This document shows positions 5,747 through 6,292 of a DNA stretch of 6,292 nucleotides, in pieces. Source of the stretch: an uncultured Desulfobulbaceae bacterium (lineage in GTDB: Bacteria > Desulfobacterota > Desulfobulbia > Desulfobulbales > BM004); NCBI GenBank assembly GCA_947258675.1, contig CAMYJP010000125.1:1-6292 (forward strand). The letters are read 5' to 3'. Within the stretch, counting starts at the first letter, position 1. Each line of letters opens with the position of its first letter. The position numbers and the translations under genes are program-made. A model generated the notes under the pieces. The model was given only the letters and a program-made list of their open reading frames with translations. It made no database searches and was not told the DNA's origin.

Positions 5747-5775
5747 AACTGGTGTCCGTCCGGAAACCAGTTTTT
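5747..5775 (+). repeat. Second hairpin with T-run, possible dispersed repeat or backup terminator
   Basis: AACTGGT (5747-5753) pairs with ACCAGTT (5766-5772). After one G-A mismatch the inner TCC and GGA extend the stem almost to the tip. Five T residues (5771-5775) follow, so it could serve as a backup terminator. The compact inverted structure with CCGTCCGG at its tip resembles intergenic REP-like repeats, but a copy count in the genome is needed to say so. Confidence 0.45.
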
Positions 5776-5815
5776 CTTTCCTGCAGGGATCGGGGTCTGG
5801 GATCAAGGGGCGACA

Positions 5816-5835
5816 TTTAATCTTATAAAATTAAA
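5816..5835. repeat. Small AT-rich inverted repeat
   Basis: TTTAAT (5816-5821) and ATTAAA (5830-5835) form a 6-bp inverted repeat around CTTATAAA. The TATAAA could act as a -10 element for the downstream gene, but no convincing -35 is placed correctly. Confidence 0.25.
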
Positions 5836-5840
5836 CAATT

Positions 5841-5877
5841 ATGGAGGTACCTGATCCCTGGTCTCTGGTACCTCCAT
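5841..5877. repeat. Perfect 11-bp inverted repeat upstream of the PBP4 gene
   Basis: ATGGAGGTACC (5841-5851) and GGTACCTCCAT (5867-5877) form a perfect 11-bp stem with a 15-nt loop. No T-run follows, so it is not a standard terminator. The first three bases are an ATG in frame with the downstream peptidase gene. The loop contains TGATCCC, which is complementary to GGGATCA at 5799-5805. Confidence 0.7.
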
Positions 5878-5878
5878 C

Positions 5879-5896
5879 CGAAAAATCTGTTTTTCG
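5879..5896. repeat. 7-bp A/T-rich hairpin
   Basis: CGAAAAA (5879-5885) and TTTTTCG (5890-5896) form a perfect 7-bp stem around the loop TCTG. It directly follows the 5841-5877 inverted repeat, and a further small one, ACGAA with TTCGT, follows at 5904-5916. Confidence 0.45.
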
Positions 5897-5927
5897 ATTG
5901 GAAACGAACTATTCGTATTGGACAAAA

Positions 5928-6292
5928 ATGATATTTTCTTTGGTTATATCAGAATCAGGGCTCAAATTACTTGGCGAAAGACTGGTTGATAAAAATGCTA
6001 TCATCGCTCTGCTTTTATTATCCTGGCTGTTCATTGCAGTTCCATTGACAAAAGCTTCAGAAACCGGCTTGAAGGTATCAGATGATGAGTTTATATATGA
6101 AATCGATCAGCTTACAGCAAATGGTGGCGTTAAAGTTGAAAAAAATGGCACAATTATTTATTCACGAAATCCGGTTAAGCCTTTTGTACCTGCAAGTATA
6201 ATCAAAATTGCGACCAGTCTTGCCGCATTATCAATCCTTGGGCTTGATTATCGCTTTCAGACCTATTTTTATATAGACGATAGCAAGAATCT
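5928..6292 (+). CDS. D-Ala-D-Ala carboxypeptidase/endopeptidase, PBP4 (S13) family, N-terminal part
   Basis: PBP4/DacB-type enzymes are periplasmic serine hydrolases that trim D-alanine from, or cut cross-links in, peptidoglycan. The visible 121 residues begin with a 20-residue stretch including GLKLLGERLVDKN. A hydrophobic segment, AIIALLLLSWLFIAVPL (24-40), then TKASE resembles a signal peptide with cleavage near residues 43-44. Further on, FVPASIIKIATSLAALSILG (86-105) carries the catalytic S90-x-x-K93 motif, and LDYRFQTYFY follows. This PASxxK plus LGxDYRFxT pattern is characteristic of family S13. The SxN and KTG motifs lie beyond the window. The start is uncertain: no clear ribosome-binding site precedes the ATG at 5928, only TTGGA, and the frame stays open upstream to an ATG at 5841 inside a hairpin. 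It is separated from trpB2 by a strong terminator, so it probably has its own promoter. A class C-like or S11 hydrolase is less likely. Confidence 0.75.
   Translation, partial: MIFSLVISESGLKLLGERLVDKNAIIALLLLSWLFIAVPLTKASETGLKVSDDEFIYEIDQLTANGGVKVEKNGTIIYSRNPVKPFVPASIIKIATSLAALSILGLDYRFQTYFYIDDSKN

Noticed and set aside
1..6292. CRISPR array, tRNA or rRNA genes, phage or toxin-antitoxin modules
   Set aside because: I found no regularly spaced repeats, no tRNA-like cloverleaf sequences and no gene content pointing to a defence or mobile island beyond the single IS.

Overview
The window looks like a chromosomal segment of a Gram-negative bacterium. The AT-leaning sequence, the HtpX protease, a periplasmic PBP4-type peptidase, a YuxH-type EAL-HDOD protein, an orphan TrpB2 and a loose scatter of intergenic hairpins would all fit a sulfate-reducer-like member of Desulfobacterota. 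That taxonomic guess is an inference from gene style, not a demonstration. No plasmid, phage, CRISPR, rRNA or tRNA signal was found.

Layout. (1) 1-171, minus: the first 57 codons of htpX, cut by the window edge. (2) 255-1404: a complete, apparently intact IS630-family insertion sequence with one DDE transposase on the minus strand. Its 16-bp inverted ends match at 13 positions and it is flanked by a TA duplication inside a CTAG target. It lies about 80 bp upstream of htpX and points toward it. (3) 1408-1738: a gene-poor stretch that probably holds the promoter and structured leader of the next gene. (4) 1739-2950, plus: an EAL-HDOD signalling protein whose EAL domain has probably lost catalysis. 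(5) 2964-4124, minus: an RtcB-type RNA ligase, convergent with the previous gene, with only 13 bp between the stop codons and no obvious terminator. (6) 4125-4300: a divergent regulatory region with a 9-bp inverted repeat. (7) 4301-5647, plus: TrpB2, the stand-alone tryptophan synthase beta-like enzyme, followed by a strong intrinsic terminator at 5688-5724. (8) 5725-5927: an intergenic stretch dense in inverted repeats. (9) 5928-6292 and beyond, plus: the N-terminus of a D-alanyl-D-alanine carboxypeptidase/endopeptidase of the PBP4 (S13) family, with a signal-anchor-like N-terminus and the SxxK catalytic motif.

The genes do not form one pathway. They look like independent single-gene transcription units (membrane protein quality control, signalling, RNA repair, amino-acid metabolism, cell-wall remodelling), with an IS inserted in one intergenic region. 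I see no convincing new multi-gene system. The observations most worth a second look are: the transposase stop codon is completed by the target site rather than encoded by the IS; the transposase may be leaderless; the IS may read through into htpX; and several hairpins lie between trpB2 and the PBP4 gene, one of which contains an alternative in-frame ATG.
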